Below, piece after piece: positions 63,560-64,000 of a DNA stretch of 64,000 nucleotides. Where the stretch lies: NCBI RefSeq assembly GCF_012911865.1, contig NZ_JAAXYH010000002.1, forward strand, positions 124,001 to 188,000. The letters are read 5' to 3'. The notes under the pieces are model-generated. The model saw only the letters and a program-made list of their open reading frames with translations. It was not told the origin of the DNA and searched no databases. The stretch comes from Shewanella salipaludis (GTDB taxonomy: Bacteria; Pseudomonadota; Gammaproteobacteria; Enterobacterales; Shewanellaceae). The first letter of the stretch is position 1. Every line of letters begins with the position of its first letter. Position numbers and translations under genes: made by a program.

Positions 63560-63622
63560 GCTGTTTCACCAGGCTGTTTCACCAGACAGTTGTGCCAGAT
63601 AATATCCCTGCTATTTCACCAG
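63560..63622. repeat. 13-bp repeat copying the 3' end of the kinase gene
   Basis: GCTGTTTCACCAG occurs at 63560 and 63573, a divergent copy ends at 63598, and GCTATTTCACCAG at 63610-63622 overlaps the stop codon of the kinase gene (minus strand CTGGTGAAATAG). The array therefore looks like duplications of the gene's last codons. Confidence 0.75.
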
Positions 63623-64000
63623 GCTGGAGATCAGCGCCCGCAGCGCCGCCGGCTTGATCATCTTGGCCATGTAATGATAGCCGCGGCGTTCCACGTCTTC
63701 GATAAGCTCCTTGCGGGTATTGGCCGTGATGAGAATACCGGGCAAATGCTGGCCATAGAGGCCACGTATGCCGTCCATGGCATCGACACCGTTCTGATCT
63801 TCGTCCAGATGATAGTCCGCCAGCACTATGTCCGGCGCCAGTCCCTTGAGCCCCAGCTTGATGCGCGCATCGGCCAGATCTTTGGCACAGACCACCTCAC
63901 ACTGCCAGCGGCTGAGCAGGCTCTCCAGCCCGGCGAGGATCGTCTCCTCGTTGTCGATGCAGAGCACCTTCACCCCGGCCAGAGGTTGCAACAGGGAAGA
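63611..64000 (-). CDS. Hybrid sensor histidine kinase, C-terminal receiver (partial)
   Basis: About 130 residues are visible and the frame stays open to the window edge. VKVLCIDNEETILAGLESLL and the phospho-acceptor DIVLADYHLDEDQNG, then GILITANTRKELIEDV and MIKPAALRALISSL, form a complete receiver domain. This wording is typical of the terminal receiver of large PAS or transporter-linked hybrid kinases (NahK, MxtR/CrbS group). A TTG at 63991 is probably not the real start because the frame continues upstream. It is convergent with bioA. The sensor and kinase domains are outside the window. Confidence 0.85.
   Translation of the reverse strand, partial: SSLLQPLAGVKVLCIDNEETILAGLESLLSRWQCEVVCAKDLADARIKLGLKGLAPDIVLADYHLDEDQNGVDAMDGIRGLYGQHLPGILITANTRKELIEDVERRGYHYMAKMIKPAALRALISSLVK

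Noticed and set aside
63991..63991. TTG at 63991 as the start of a stand-alone receiver protein
   Set aside because: The frame continues upstream to the window edge, no ribosome-binding site precedes it, and the sequence matches the tail of hybrid kinases.

Overview
The window reads as a chromosomal segment of a Shewanella-like gammaproteobacterium (Alteromonadales). The base composition is GC-rich by eye. The gene content and order (hflD-purB, ldh, ydiJ, ppsA/ppsR/aroG, a LuxR-type regulator, hinT-ycfL, htpX, bioBFCD/bioA) match what I recall of Shewanella chromosomes. There is no rRNA, tRNA, IS element, prophage or CRISPR array that I can see, so this is core chromosome with small accessory patches.

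Layout. 1-6.4 kb: end of hflD, purB, the ribosomal oxygenase roxA, leucine dehydrogenase (with a LiuR-like operator), a TTG-initiated MarR regulator and DUF1285. 6.4-14.1 kb: ydiJ, ppsA, the divergent regulator ppsR and a DAHP synthase, the gluconeogenesis/aromatic entry block. 14.2-17.4 kb: a large secreted GH18 chitinase. 17.7-23.7 kb: a thioesterase, a CrbR/ErdR-like response regulator, the formaldehyde detoxification pair frmA-fghA with a divergent LysR regulator, a DUF938 methyltransferase and an HTH regulator. 24-28.9 kb: an aspartase-family enzyme, a DJ-1/PfpI protein, a HabA/StyC-like membrane protein, a PAP2 phosphatase and a YeaD mutarotase. 29-32.8 kb: the ydbH-ynbE-ydbL envelope lipid-bridge operon. 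32.8-38.1 kb: a periplasmic catalase-like peroxidase, a monooxygenase next to a frameshifted membrane gene, and a secreted ExeM-type nuclease. 38.2-41.5 kb: a DUF2157-DUF4401-GDYXXLXY membrane operon with ATGA-type overlaps. 41.9-47.3 kb: small genes (three GNATs, a 2OG-Fe oxygenase, YdjA nitroreductase, DoxX, a lipoprotein).

47.4-51.8 kb is a thiamine salvage operon: a TPP riboswitch, a hairpin that can hide the ribosome-binding site, a TonB-dependent receptor, a YkoF-like thiamine-binding protein, a PnuC/PnuT permease and an APH-fold kinase. Together these give outer-membrane uptake, inner-membrane import and phosphorylation under TPP control. 52-57.6 kb holds ycfL, a double hot-dog thioesterase, hinT, an M61 peptidase, htpX and pepE. 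58-63.5 kb holds biotin synthesis (bioB-F-C-D divergent from bioA). The last 390 bases are the C-terminal receiver of a hybrid histidine kinase that runs off the window.

The most unusual feature is a scatter of short imperfect tandem repeats (unit 7-23 bp, 2-5 copies). They sit between genes and inside the ends or linkers of genes, including a 15-bp x5 array that adds a pentapeptide repeat to the start of BioC. I found no clearly new multi-gene defence or biosynthetic system.
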